From assembly GCA_021904315.1 (NCBI GenBank), contig CM038918.1, positions 2,805,349-2,869,348 on the forward strand: a stretch of DNA of 64,000 nucleotides, written 5' to 3'. Position 1 is the first letter of the stretch; each line of letters starts with the position of its first letter. A program made the position numbers and the translations under genes. The notes beneath the pieces are model-generated. The model saw only the letters and a program-made list of their open reading frames with translations. It ran no database searches and was not told where the DNA came from. Source of the stretch: Sphagnum magellanicum (taxonomy: Eukaryota; Streptophyta; Sphagnopsida; Sphagnales; Sphagnaceae). Of this stretch, positions 37,201 to 55,403 are shown piece by piece.

Positions 37201-37851
37201 AAATCATATTTTGGGTGTTTTTTTCTAGAAACTTCCAAATTTCCGGAAATAGAAAATCTCGAAAATTTGGGTGAAAAAAAAAAACCATTTAAGGTTTGTA
37301 AAGTTTCCTCGTGCGGTTTCACTGGCACCACGTGGCTCTCATCTGAGCGTCCCCTGAGCTTCTCTGGGTTCTCGTTTACGATCCCTGACAACCGTCGGAT
37401 TCCGCAAGGGAAGAAGCCCAGCGCTTGTGGGCGTGCATGCTTCTGCGGTTCGGGTGTCCCCACTCTCGGCCTTCCTATCACGGTCGTCTTCTTCGTTTGC
37501 ATCTTTCCAGAGCGGATCTCGGCAGTTGGTATCCAGATCTTTTTGACTGTTACAGCCCTCGTCCCTTCGTCTTCTCTATGGGCTTTCAACGATCCAAGAA
37601 TCTTGACTTGGGTCACTGTTATTGCGGAGATCTTTGTGCTCATTGTTGTCGTTGTTCGCACTTTTGTGCTGCTCTGTAACAAGTCTTTTGTAAATTCCGA
37701 CAGAAGGAGAAAGCTCCCAGAGAGACCCGACAGAGACACAAAGAGAGAGAGAGGGGGGGGGAATAACGAAAAAAAAAAAAGAAACGCCACGCAGCTTGCA
37801 TTTACAGGAGGACAGATCTGTGGGACGAGTGCGAGAAGATCTGCAGCGAAA
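37201..37851 (+). promoter_or_regulatory. GC-richer promoter and 5' UTR region of the HVA22-like gene
   Basis: Base composition shifts sharply from AT-rich to mixed just before the HVA22-like start. A GA-rich tract (AGAGAGAGAGGGGGGGG) lies near 37741-37760, and an A run follows. Long frames are open on both strands here (over 200 residues) and mirror each other. Neither resembles a known protein, and I treat both as chance frames in UTR or promoter DNA. Confidence 0.5.
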
Positions 37852-39595
37852 ATGGGATGGTTTTGGGCCCTAGCTCTTCGCGCCAACTCATTAGCAGGGT
37901 GTGTGTTCGCTCTCTCTGTCTCTCTCTGTTGGTCTCTTTTTTCGTTTCAATCTTTTCCGGGGTTTGTAAAAAGCTTATGGAGAAAAAAAGAATGACTGGT
38001 GCTTTCTTTTTATTTGTATCCCTGTTTTGGTGCTCTTGGTTCTCTGGGGTGTAAAATTGAATGGTATAGTAATGACCTAGAATCATGTTCTGGTTTGAAG
38101 CAGCAAGTCCCTCCTGTCCTGGATCTGAAATTTTTATGAAGTAGTAGTCAAAGAGGGTTTTGGCTGATACTCTTTTGGGGTTTTGGTTTTGCTGATTTGT
38201 GTATTTTGCAGGCCAGTTGTGATGCTAATATACCCTCTGTGAGTGGACCTTAAACCCCATGCTTTACCCATGCTGTACTCATGCCAGTTTTCAGGGCTTG
38301 ACATGCAAGCAAATCAAAAGATTTTGCAAAGATGAATTGTTTCTGATTTGTTCAGTGGTTGGTTGATGTGTTAGTATTGTTCTCAGGCATATGTTTTGCA
38401 CTTTCTTCACTTGCTTTTGGTTTGTGTAATTTTTTGATCATCGTTGGTTTCTTCTGATTTGGGCAGGTATGCATCAATCATAGCCATAGAGAGCCCATAC
38501 AAGGAAGATGATCAGCTATGGCTGACTTACTGGGTGCTGTATTCATTTGTAACCCTTTTGGAGCTGGTTGCTGCCCCTGTTTTTCGATGGTAAAATGTCT
38601 TATGTCTTTTGTTTCTTGCTACGCTATAGAAGTCTCTGTCCATGTAAGTAAGTCAAGTCATTTCCTTTGTTAAGCCTCAGCTTTTACTTGGTTTTCCAAC
38701 AGCAAAAAGCAGTGTGGCACCTGTACAAAGTGGAAAGTGGTTGTTCTCTTTTTTTCCTGACTATTGCAGAGCTGATTTGATATGCATCGTTTTGTCAGGT
38801 ATTATTACATAGTGTTGTTGTGCTCAGAGTGTGATTGTGACGTGCAATGCATTTGGGGCAAAACCTATTGAATTACTGAGGCTTATACTTACACAAAAGA
38901 TTTTGGAGCTTAGAAAACACGATTGGATCCCTTGCGAGAAATTTTCATTTTTGAGGTGCCTTGGTTGTTGTGGTGGACTGTAATGTTTTATAACTGTATT
39001 ATGGTTTCACCAGGATTCCGTTGTGGTCCACAATCAAGCTGTTAGTGGCATCATGGTTGGTGTTGCCAGAGTTCCGGGGAGGAATTATCATTTATGAGCA
39101 TTTTGTAAAACCCTATTCCAGTGGCACTGTCCAGAATGGTGATGCAAAGCTGACTGATAGCCAGCGCAAGATTTTGGCCTCCATAAGCCCAGAGACACGC
39201 AGCTCTGTTGCTCAGTTCATTGATGAAAATGGTTCGGATGCCTTTGACAAACTCATGGCTGCGGTAAATTGACAACATTCCCCCTTCCCCCCATTTCTCT
39301 TTGTGAATACAGTTGGCTTGTGCATCTATTGGGAGTGTTTCATTGCTAACTTGCAAAAGGTTGTGGGTTTAAATTCTCTGAGGTGCATGGTTGGTATCAC
39401 CCATGTGAGTCTATCAGGATCCACCATCAAAACAGAGTCACCAGCAAACACCTGGATGGATGTCTTCCCTATTGAGCTGGGTGTTTGAGAGGAAATTGTC
39501 AACAGCTTTCTGCATACAGCATGTTCTTGACATGAATGTTGTTTTGTATTATGAAGGCTGTAGCAGAATCCAGAAAGAACCGGGAGAGCAGTTGA
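37852..39595 (+). CDS. HVA22: HVA22 / TB2-DP1 (REEP/Yop1-like) family membrane protein
   Basis: HVA22 proteins are ER membrane-shaping proteins related to REEP5 and Yop1, and several are ABA- or stress-induced in plants. Exons 37852-37898, 38212-38238, 38467-38589, 39014-39263 and probably 39557-39595 join in phase to about 161 residues. The TB2/DP1 signature is clear: PVVMLIYPLYASIIAIESP, then QLWLTYWVLYSFVTLLEL, then PLWSTIKLLVASWLVLPEF and IYEHFVKPY. Four hydrophobic segments form the two hairpins of the family. The start gives the short pre-hairpin N-terminus (MGWFWALALRANSLAGP) expected for the family. If the last intron is retained, translation stops three codons later (VN, stop at 39270-39272). 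The Ser-rich tail after the hairpins (KLTDSQRKILASISPETRSS) is not a motif I recognise. Confidence 0.9.
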
Positions 39596-40935
39596 CGAAT
39601 GCCATCTGAACAGAAGATCATCATCATGGCTTAATTGGCTCAAATGAATCTCTCAAACAGGTTGTAACAACAGGCCACACTGAAGAACATTTTGATTACT
39701 CCACTTCTATTTTGCAACAATTGACATATGTTTCAGCTTTCTTTCATGTCAAGGATGGGAGCTGCCTTTGTTGTGCACCTGCTTTTGTATGTCCATCCTG
39801 ATGTCAAATATATACATATATATGCATGATTACAGTGTTATTCATCCCCAGATCAATATGGGAAAGCTTAGCAAAAATCATCTTCATTTTGTGCTTTTTA
39901 TAACGAGAGATCCTCTTGGCTTTACTGCAGCACTTGCACAAAAAGTACATCTTCATTTTTGTTGCATCCAGATTAAGTCAAGACATGTAAAAATCCGGAT
40001 TGCAGATGATTGAGTTCAGAGCAGATAGATCTGGAGTTTTTTTTATCGGAGCTGAAATCACCAACTAATAATGTTCTGATGGAAGCTCTTGTGTGATGGA
40101 AGCTGGCTGGCTGGTGGTGAAAGCTTCAGAAAGCTCTTAGGTAAAAGAGGATGCAATATTAACTGATGCATTCACTTGGGTCACTGAAGTTGTGAAGCTT
40201 TAAAAACAGTTCAGGATCTCCTCTGTTTTGAAGTGTGTTTGGGGCATTGGAATCAACAGCAAGTGATTCTCATTGCTGCATTGCTGATGTCAATCAGTAC
40301 CCTGATTACTGCTTCCTTGATATTGTTGCAATTGTCTCCTTGCACTCGCCCTCTTTTGACGCTGAGAAGCGCTGAGCACCCTAATCCTCAACAGGAATAT
40401 TTAGCTGCTTGGCTATGGCCAGAACAATCTCACACAAAACTCCATGAGATGAACACAGAGAACTAACCTGAGGGTATTTTACCCTGCACTTCCTCCACAA
40501 AAGGAAGATGAGAAGCTCAAGGGGTTCGCCTACCTACAATAGCCATCATTCAATATCACTGAAACCCTAATAACTTTAGAATTCGAATCTGCCAGTACCT
40601 ACTTGGTACAAGGCTTCTTCAGGAAAGAACTTTGTTCAGTGGCCCAACAAAGATGCGTACGACGGGCTTTGATCTTCTTCTCCGACACCCATCCGAGAGC
40701 ATTATCAGCAAGAGCTCCCGCTATTACGGTTTGGGTCGTCGTCCAACCGCAGAATGTGAAGCTCGTACAGTATTTTTCTCCAAGACCTTGTTGTCGATCG
40801 ACTCGTGATCTCTGACAAATTCGATGATCAGTTTCTCATCAGTCGCGTGTGCTCATCAGCCTACACGGTCGTAGTGCACTTCTTATCCATGCATTTGCTG
40901 TTGGTGGTATGTTGCATCAGCTGCACAGAGTGGAG
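39596..40935 (+). other. HVA22-like 3' region and CIA30 upstream region
   Basis: No convincing gene lies here. The first part should hold the HVA22-like 3' UTR. The last few hundred bases before 40936 are less AT-rich and are expected to hold the promoter and 5' UTR of the CIA30-domain gene. Frames present are short and unconserved in appearance. Confidence 0.4.
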
Positions 40936-43299
40936 ATGTTGCGCGCTCTTCTTCAGTCCTCCATCGCGGCAACTCGCCGTGGTACCACACCTCTCCTTTC
41001 TGTTTCACCATTGGCAGAGTGCATACATTTTTCTTTTTGCAGGCGTCGCTCTTCTTCATCTGGTAAAGCAAAGCAAAACAAAGTACCGCTGCATGTTCTC
41101 CCATGTTCTTCGAGAGAGGTTTAGGGTTTTGCTTGTGGTGTAGGGTTTAGGGTTTACGGTGGTGTAGGGAGAAATGTATCAAGCAAAGTTCTTGTTGGTT
41201 CAACTTCTACCACTTAGACATCTGCACAACAAATCTACCCTACCCATGTGTTTGAAGAGGTGCTCTTTTTTGTCTCCTGCATCTATTCGAATTTGCAGGC
41301 AAATTGAGCATTGTGATAAAAGCAGGAGCTTAGAGACCAAGCAAAGAGGTGTGATATTTGGGGGGGAAGCTTCTTTCTGTTGAAATGTGCAGCGGTTGCA
41401 TGGAATTTGAAGGACTTAACCCCAGCAACAGAATGTGATCTTTTCAAATTTGCCACTGCTGCAGATCTAATCCAGTGGGAGGTTTATTCTGATGCTGAGA
41501 ATGGTGGTGTGTTCCTAGTCCTCTCTCACTTCAGGTCCCTCTACCCAGTCATCTGGAAATAGCTGCAATGATGTGATCATGATACCAGCTGGATATCAGA
41601 TGCTTTCTGGTTGGCTAAATGTCTAGACATGCAGGACTTTCTTGCATCAGTTTGGGTTCTTGTGAGAAGCTTTTCTGATGCATGATGCTTTGGAGAATAG
41701 TGACACTTCTTTGTCATCCTGCATTTGTTCTCGGATAACCACACAATAGTTCCTGGGAAGGTTGTTCCAGCCCCCCCCCCCCCCCCCCAAATTATTCAGC
41801 ATAAAGGACACATGGAGGTTGTTTAGGGTTTAATTGCCAGACTGATCAACTTGGTAGTGTATGTATGTTTTGCAAATCAAGCACTGTTTTTCATTTGTGA
41901 AATGGTTTGCATTTTGCTTGAATGCAGGCATGACAACTGCATCATTTCAATCCAATGGAAACCTTGGAACAGGTAAGCTGTTTTGTAACATTCTTGCATC
42001 CCTTCCAATGACTACCCAACAACTTAAGCATGAGAGTCAATTCCTTTTCTTAGAATCTGAATTTCCTTAGATGTGTGTATTATTCTTATCTCATTTGTTC
42101 TCTCCTTGCAACTGTCACAATGCCACGCATGCCGCAGTGTGAGCTGAATAATATGAACTGAGTCAGATGTGTGTGTGATGCCAGGGGTGTTTGCAGGCAA
42201 TCTTTCAGTTGAATTGATGGAACATGCAAACACACGCATGAGGCGCAGTGGGTTTTCAGGTATCCGAACAGTTCAGGTAATGCTGTAAAGTCTTTGGAAT
42301 GAAATTGTTATATATGTATTAGGAGTTAGGACTGCATTTTGGTTGGGTATGAGTAAAGTGATCTGTGAGTTTGTAACTTCAGCAGAACAGCTACATTGGA
42401 CTTATTGACAAATTTGTGTCGACAAATATGATTGACAGGACCTTAATTTGGAGGACTTTAACACAATTGCCATGCGGGTGAAGGGTGATGGACGGTGTTA
42501 TGTGTCCACGGTAACATAAGATGCTTTCTTCCTCTTGTCTGTTTTGTCCTCTTTTCCAGCATCTTAGCTCTTGTCCAATGGAATATAAATTGAGGCACTG
42601 GATTTTTGCTGTAATCTGTTGGAGTCTGACCTGAGACAGTGTGCAGAAACTTGCTACTTGCTGCTAGCACTAATGCCTTCCCAGAATCTTCCCATTGACG
42701 GACACAAGACTGTATGAAAATGTGGCAGATACGGACAGAGAATTGGATGGGTGCCCCAGGAGCCACAGATCCCAACACATGGCAAGCATTTGTGTTTGCT
42801 CCACGGGATGAATGGTCTGTTATTAAGGTGGGCTGCTTTCTGATACACTGAAATGTTGTCACATTCAGTTGTCAAGTTATTCTTCATCGAATAGTGGATG
42901 GGACAATCTTAATCTGGTTGGGTATCATTTGACATGAGCAGCTGTTGCCAAAGCTTTGTATTGCTATACTGTTTCTATCACATGTATTCTTCGGCTTGCT
43001 CCTTCAATATTCATAATGTGTTCGACTCTAACTTCAGTATGTTTGCAACACAGTCTTGCACTATCCCTTTCAAAATAAGAAGAGATTTTATGTGGTTTGG
43101 GGCCCTGCAGATACCACTGGCTCGTTACCTGCCTACATGGAAGGGGAAAATTGTAGAGAGTGATGCAGAAATGAATGCTGCTCGTGTGACAGGCATGGGT
43201 CTTTCTCTGACTGCCGAAGGTGGCCCAGAAGGCGGGGAGCAAGGTCCTGGGCCCTTCCGTTTGGAGCTAGATTGGATCAAGGCACTGAGAGTTACTTAG
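40936..43299 (+). CDS. CIA30: CIA30-domain protein, complex I intermediate-associated protein 30
   Basis: CIA30 (NDUFAF1 in animals) is an assembly factor for mitochondrial NADH:ubiquinone oxidoreductase, and plants carry short single-domain homologues. Exons 40936-40981, 41393-41506, 41928-41972, 42185-42276, 42439-42510, 42729-42827 and 43111-43299 join in phase to 218 residues. Domain features in order are WNLKDL, LIQWEVYSDAENGG, GVFAGNLSVEL, RRSGFSGIRTVQ, MRVKGDGRCYVST, NTWQAFVFAPRDEW, IPLARYLPTWKG and FRLELDWIKALRVT, matching the plant family through to its normal C-terminus. The start ATG 40936 gives a short basic N-terminus (MLRALLQSSIAATRRA) compatible with mitochondrial import. An alternative ATG at 41380 lies just upstream of the exon 2 acceptor and would give a different N-terminus. 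A telo-box lies in intron 1. The stop is TAG. Confidence 0.92.
41116..41160 (+). promoter_or_regulatory. Telo-box motifs in intron 1 of the CIA30-domain gene
   Basis: GGTTTAGGGTTTT and GTAGGGTTTAGGGTTTAC contain the AAACCCTA telo-box on the minus strand, three times within 45 bp. Telo-boxes in 5' UTRs and first introns are known in plants from translation and mitochondrial biogenesis genes and are bound by TRB/telomere-binding-like proteins. A role here is inferred from position only. Confidence 0.55.
41771..41788. repeat. Poly-C run in CIA30 intron 2
   Basis: An uninterrupted run of 18 C lies in the intron between exons 2 and 3. It is a simple repeat and its length is prone to sequencing error. 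Confidence 0.9.
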
Positions 43300-44836
43300 C
43301 AAAGGTCTGACCTTTTTCACTGCCACAATCTACTCCATGCAGCCGGCCTTCAGGTTCCTCATGGCAGGTCATGATGCTTCAACTTAGAAGTTCTTCAGTT
43401 GTTCAGGGTGTAGATGTCTTGGGCCCTTAAGCTTCTAATCCTGTGATGAGGACTTGGGTGTACAAGTTACCATTTTGTGAACCTTCCTACTGGTTCTCAC
43501 AGTCAGGCTATTTCATGTGTACATGTTTTCTGTGCAACTCTGAACATAGTCTATGCATTGTCGCAGTTTACAGGCAAGTTTCCATTCACTGCAAACTTCC
43601 CTGTTTATTCAAACGGTAACCAAATCACTGATCTCTTAGATCTGTTCCCATTACTTGGACACATGTGAGAGCCGTAGCAAAAACATGTTATACCAGAACT
43701 CATCTGTCTCTGCCCACACAAGAAAGTTGCATGCGCTGAATCCTAGAGGAATTCTTGTGCAGAACAAGCTAGTCCATCTGCGTTACTTCCTCTGACTCCC
43801 GTCATTTCATGCAATTTTCACATACCCACCCCATTGATGTATGCACAAAACCTTTGCCCCATATTACAGCTGAAAGATGTTAAGGATCCAAAGTCCATTT
43901 CATCAGGACAACCTTGGTTGAATTCAGTGTTGGGTGGGTTTCAGAAATTGCACAAAACCTTCACCGGTCATTGGGTGGTTTATTGGGGTTCATAACTGTG
44001 ATTCTCAAAAATCAAAGAACTGGTTCTGACACGCAGGTGAACCATGGATTTCAACAATTAAATATTATGGAAAAATTCAAACTTGGGCTCTGAGCAATAC
44101 CATTGACAATCAACATTCTTTTTTTTTCTCTTCTTATGTTTCCATATGGTTTTCAATGGTTAAATATTATGGACATGAAAAAACACATATTAATTTTATT
44201 TTTTAATATACATGTTGGTGGGTAGTGGAAAGGAATGAGATAGTTAGGTTTTCATATGATCCTCCACATCCTTCACATTGCAGTTTCAGTTAATTGGGAC
44301 GAAATAGTTATTAAGAAAGGAGGGAGATAGTTAAGTGTCCATCTGATTTTTCACATTCTAGTTAGTTGGAATTGACAATGAACAACCATACGAAGGATTA
44401 TGCAAAACCTTTCAATACTACTAAGAAAACTTGTGACTGAAATAAATGTCTATAAAACTGCAGGTTCTTCCAGGTTTCGAAAAAATAACCTGTGATCTTT
44501 TGATTCTGATTATTTTCAAGAAACTGGAACTAATGGTTTTTTTTGCAATGCTCACAGTGTGTTCCCCAAAATTAGTTCTGAAATTGCACCCAATAGGTTT
44601 ATCCCATATCCGTTTGCTAAAAGCTCTACCCCTGTAATCTATATAGATAGGCCAAAGGTAAGGACTACATTATGACTCTGCCTCATAAGTGTTTAAAACT
44701 GCAAACACTTGCAGAAAATTACAAAGTGTATTTGTAGTCAATGTTATAAATTGTTATTTCCTGTCACCTAATTGGAGAGAGTTAATAATTTGTTCTTGAA
44801 GCAGGTTCTTTGGTTCCACTGTGGGATCTTCTGTTC
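43300..44836. other. CIA30 3' region and intergenic DNA
   Basis: This interval holds the expected 3' UTR of the CIA30-domain gene followed by AT-rich intergenic DNA. A diverged internal duplication with GAGATAGTTA motifs lies around 44236-44370. I see no gene. Confidence 0.4.
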
Positions 44837-44839
44837 TTA

Positions 44840-45212
44840 GAGCATCTCCACTGGTGCTCAGTATGTTACTCTGGATAATCAAATTAAATGTCTAAGTTAA
44901 GTGTTTCTTTTTGGCAACCCCACCGATAAAACTAAAACTGGAACTGTATATATATGGGAACTACTAATTGCAAACCACCTGGACCAATCATTATGATCGA
45001 TCAACTAGAAATACTGAGCCGAAGTCAGGTCCAATTTACTACACTCTTTTTTTGGAGATGCACAACTGTGTTGCACCTTTTACCAGCCACGGGCAAGCTG
45101 CACGAATTTGGTGCAGAAAAACCAATTTCCTGAGCTAAACCGGCGCATTTTGACTTTTTAACAATAAATTTTACTATCGGAAGTCACATACTGAGCACTG
45201 GTGGAGATGCTC
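44840..45212. mobile_element. PIF/Harbinger-type MITE, 373 bp, with TTA target duplication
   Basis: The ends GAGCATCTCCACTGGTGCTC and GAGCACTGGTGGAGATGCTC form terminal inverted repeats that continue inward with AGTATG / CATACT and have two mismatches. The element is flanked on both sides by TTA (44837-44839 and 45213-45215), the target duplication of PIF/Harbinger elements. GAGCATCTCCA-type ends are typical of plant Harbinger MITEs. It has no coding capacity. Confidence 0.88.
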
Positions 45213-45291
45213 TTAGAGCCGTTCTTTCAGTTTCTGTCGATCTTGGCCACAGAAAACAAAGGATGAGAAAATTTCTGCAGCATCTCTTTGT

Positions 45292-45361
45292 GGGGGTAAT
45301 GCCCTTGTACTAGGGCATAACTGGATGGGGGTAATGTCTTTGTACTAGGGCATTACTTGAA
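45292..45361. repeat. 35-bp tandem duplication
   Basis: GGGGGTAATG followed by TTGTACTAGGGCAT is repeated once at 35-bp spacing (starts at 45292 and 45327), with a few mismatches. Confidence 0.85.
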
Positions 45362-45631
45362 GGGGGGCCAGGCAAGGCAAGGCAAACGTGGGGCATTTAC
45401 CTTACCCAAAGCACACTTCTTTTGTGATGCGGGTAACCCAAGAAAAGGCTATTGTCAAAGAAAAAAATTTGAACTTTGAATGCACCCACAACTAATTGAT
45501 AAAACCACAAAAGGCAAATTGGAAATAAAGACAAAAGATCCATAAAATATGGGAATCATGCCAATAGCTGAGCGCCAAGATGCAATATGCTCTCACAAAG
45601 GACTCCTGGCCCCACATTCACCCCTAAAAAT

Positions 45632-45684
45632 GAAGTAGGGAAATTGTTTGGGGAAGTTCCCTTCCAATTCTTTATGCTCGCGAA
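45632..45684 (+). repeat. Direct repeat, first arm (second at 45985-46035)
   Basis: GGGAAATTGTTTGGGGAAGT and CCAATTCTTTATGCT occur in both arms in the same order and orientation, with few mismatches. The arms bracket the MITE-like unit at 45693-45953. Confidence 0.75.
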
Positions 45685-45692
45685 TGCATCAA

Positions 45693-45953
45693 CTAGGAGC
45701 ATCTCCCACCCCAAAACTGTAAACAACTCCTTTATTTTAGAAATAAAATGTCCCCACCCACAAATGTCAATAAAGTCGCTTTAAACACTGAAAGACTATT
45801 AATGTCTTTACAATAATAGAAAAAAGTTAAAATGACCACTGCAAAATGGACCATCAATAGAGGACATCAGCGAGATCAGCAGGATTTTGCGTATCCGGCT
45901 GCAAGATTTAATGAAAAGGAGTGTTTGCTGGTGTGGGGTGAAGATGCCCTAAG
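45693..45953. mobile_element. Second MITE-like unit with GCATCT ends
   Basis: The left end GGAGCATCTCCCACCCC and right end GGGGTGAAGATGCC are imperfect inverted repeats related in sequence to the Harbinger MITE ends 480 bp away. A possible CTA target duplication flanks them. The TIRs need a small gap to align, so the assignment is tentative. Confidence 0.4.
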
Positions 45954-45984
45954 AACTCACTGCACCTCTTTAGCCCCTTCAAAT

Positions 45985-46035
45985 GAAATTGGGAAATTGT
46001 TTGGGGAAGTTCCATTCCAATTCTTTATGCTGGCT
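45985..46035 (+). repeat. Direct repeat, second arm
   Basis: This is the partner of 45632-45684 and carries the same GGGAAATTGTTTGGGGAAGT core. Confidence 0.75.
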
Positions 46036-46647
46036 AAATCCATCTGGGCGTTTTTTAAATTTGAGCCCACACTCTCAGCCCATGCCTTGAGCAAACCCCC
46101 CCCTCCCCCCCCCCCTCATTTTGGAAACACTTCCCCCCATCCTTGTGACTTATGCTATACCTAATTTACCTTATTCTCCCACCCCTAGTTTATCTATTAA
46201 GAAAGGTAATTTTGTTGTTTTGTTTAGATCCCCCAAGCCACGGTCTCCAATTGGCACAGTTGGAAAGCCCTCGAGGAGTAGGGTGCAATAAGGTGACTTT
46301 GTAAGGTTTCAACCAATGTTGCTTGGTTTCAAGTTTTGGTTAGGGTTAGGTTCGGATTTAGGTTCTATATGGACCTGAATCCCCAAAAAATCCTTTGTAC
46401 AAGTCTTGGCAGCCCCCTGTTTTCTGTTGCCACATGGCTAAACAGAAAAGAAAACCGGCCCTGAATCTTAGTGCTTGTTTTGGGTTCCTGAACAAATCGG
46501 GTTCTCCTTAGAGAGGCTCATATGAGGGTGTGAGTCCCCCAAGGGTGTTCCCAAACCTCAGGAGAACCCAGGAGTACAGAAACCACTATGGGAACGTGAG
46601 AATTTATGTATAAGAATAGGAGGAGAGGATTTTTTTCTTAAGTTTCA

Positions 46648-47125
46648 ATGGAATTATGGCTATTGAGAATCTTAAAAATATTTAGTGCTACGATTAAGTA
46701 CTTAGATCTTAATTAAGTACCCTTAGTAGCTAGCACTTTTATTCTTAGTACTAGTAATATATCTTTTTGGCTATATAGAGCCAGCAAAAAATGAGGCTTG
46801 CCTGTAATGAACTTTTTTGGGAAATTATTAATCAAATATGTGAAATACAAAAATTGGAAATAAAATTCTATGCTTCCTCTGCTTATTCAGCTGAATTAAA
46901 GGAGTAATATTAATCTACGTAATTAGTTTTTTGCTTTTTTTTTTGGAGAAAAGAAAGTGGGGAAGAATTAGTGGACTTGGTGTGTGTGTGTGTGTGTGTG
47001 TGTGTGTCTTTCTCTCTATCTAGGCTTTTTTTTCTCTGGCTATACATAGCCAAAAAGCTATATTGAAAATTAGAAGTGTTAAAATCAAGTGCTTTTGTGA
47101 GATTTTCAATAGCCAAAATTCAACC
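46648..47125. mobile_element. Fold-back-like unit with long imperfect inverted arms
   Basis: The left arm contains GGCTATTGAGAATCT (about 46660) and CTTTTTGGCTATATAGAGCC (about 46765). The reverse complement of the right arm contains GGCTATTGAAAATCT (about 47112) and CTTTTTGGCTATGTATAGCC (about 47050). The paired blocks share order and spacing, so about 100 bp at each end could pair. The interior includes a TG microsatellite and no gene. Target duplications were not identified. Confidence 0.5.
46979..47007. repeat. (TG)n microsatellite, about 14 units
   Basis: This is a simple dinucleotide run between the arms of the fold-back-like unit. Confidence 0.95.
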
Positions 47126-47259
47126 AAAATGTAAGATAATTCGCCATTTTTAATACATGGTTTCATACATTTAGCCAAAAATATAGAAGGATGTTAAAGA
47201 AATTCTACTTTTATATTTAGCTTGTAGCCAGATTTGGCTAAATCTTAATATGGATCATC

Positions 47260-48400
47260 GCCACTTTGGCTACACCTCAAAATCGACCGCCCCCCTCAAA
47301 AACACTGTCCGTCTGTGGTGTTCATTTATTGTTGTGTCTGTTTTCGTTGCGGAAATTGCAAGGCGAGCGACAGATGGACAGACAGACAGACAGGTGGTCG
47401 TCTCCAAGCTCTCGTAAGGACCGCGGGCCGATGTGTTTTTCAAACGAGCGACGCTGGAAGGGACAAGCGCACAACATGCACTGATGCTGTTGAACAGGGG
47501 AACAGTGGATAACCTTTTCGAAAGGCGAGCTTACGTTTTTTTTTTTGCTTTCCTTCTTTCCTTTTTCCTCCTCCTTTTGCTGCATCGGAAACAATGGAAC
47601 AATGCGATTACGACACCATGATACCTATGATGGAGCGCATCCTCGGGAAAAGAATCTCTGGGGCCCGCCATCCTAATCTCTATGCACACTGCAAACTGAT
47701 CACGATTCGTGAGTAACTCACGCTTCAAGCATGATCGCAAGAAGATGCACATACGACAACAGCGTATGGAGCGCATCATCGCATCAGGCATACGTCTATT
47801 AGTAGCCCGCCGAGAGGTTATCTCGCATCGCACATTCGCCCCTGCCATCATCAACACGTCGTTTGGCTCGAGAATCCTTCAATCTGCGGGTAGGTCTCTA
47901 TTACTAAGGAGACTCCAATTTTTTCTTCCCGGGTCCAATTCTTTGGAGCTCTGTTTTTTTTTGTTTTTTTTTGTTTTTTACTGAACTATTTGGGCTTCAA
48001 ATGCCCGTGAGCAGCTTCTGCTCCTCGTAGTCTTGCAGACTTCTTCCTATCATCATTTTGCAGCAGGTACATCAAGCTCTTCTTGAAAATTGATGAAGAA
48101 TGTGAAAGAGGCATTACTATGCAGGCATTTGACGGATTTGTTGCCAGGAACTCGCAAGCATTCTAGAACCGTTGGTTTGGATTGAGGAACAGAAGCCTTG
48201 TCACCTGAATGTGTTTGTGAACAGGCAATTGTGCTTTAGTCTCTTATCAACTAAGAGTATTAACAGCTAGGATCATTGCAAAATATTGTTGTGAATGAGC
48301 AGACTGAGAGAGATCTGTATCTTTCTGAGACATCGCACTGCTTGGCACTGCTGAAGCTTTTGTGATACACAGGACTAGTTCGGAGAAAGGAACGACAATT
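47260..48400 (+). promoter_or_regulatory. Upstream and probable 5' UTR region of the malic enzyme gene
   Basis: Base composition rises in GC from about 47270. A probable 5' UTR intron acceptor (GATACACAG) lies 28 bp before the malic enzyme ATG. The donor is not certain, and GGGTAGGTC near 47889 is one candidate. A 91-residue frame at 47709-47984 has no family resemblance. A tandem GACAGACAGACAG run lies near 47378-47391. Confidence 0.4.

Positions 48401-55403
<7,003 letters not shown>

Noticed and set aside
37194..37886. Minus-strand 230-residue frame
   Set aside because: It is antisense to the HVA22 5' UTR and exon 1, low-complexity, and has no recognisable domain.
37267..37995. Plus-strand 242-residue frame over the HVA22-like 5' region
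   Set aside because: It overlaps the true HVA22 exon 1 in another frame and runs into its intron. It resembles no family, and the opposite strand is equally open, as expected from composition.
41174..41383. Plus-strand 69-residue frame in CIA30 intron 1
   Set aside because: It lies between exon 1 and exon 2, which join in phase and match the family across the junction (ATRRAVAWNLKDL).
47709..47984. Possible N-terminal transit-peptide exon for malic enzyme
   Set aside because: The frame cannot be joined in phase without a stop to the exon starting at 48372, and the downstream ATG gives a normal-length cytosolic enzyme. Left as probable 5' UTR.
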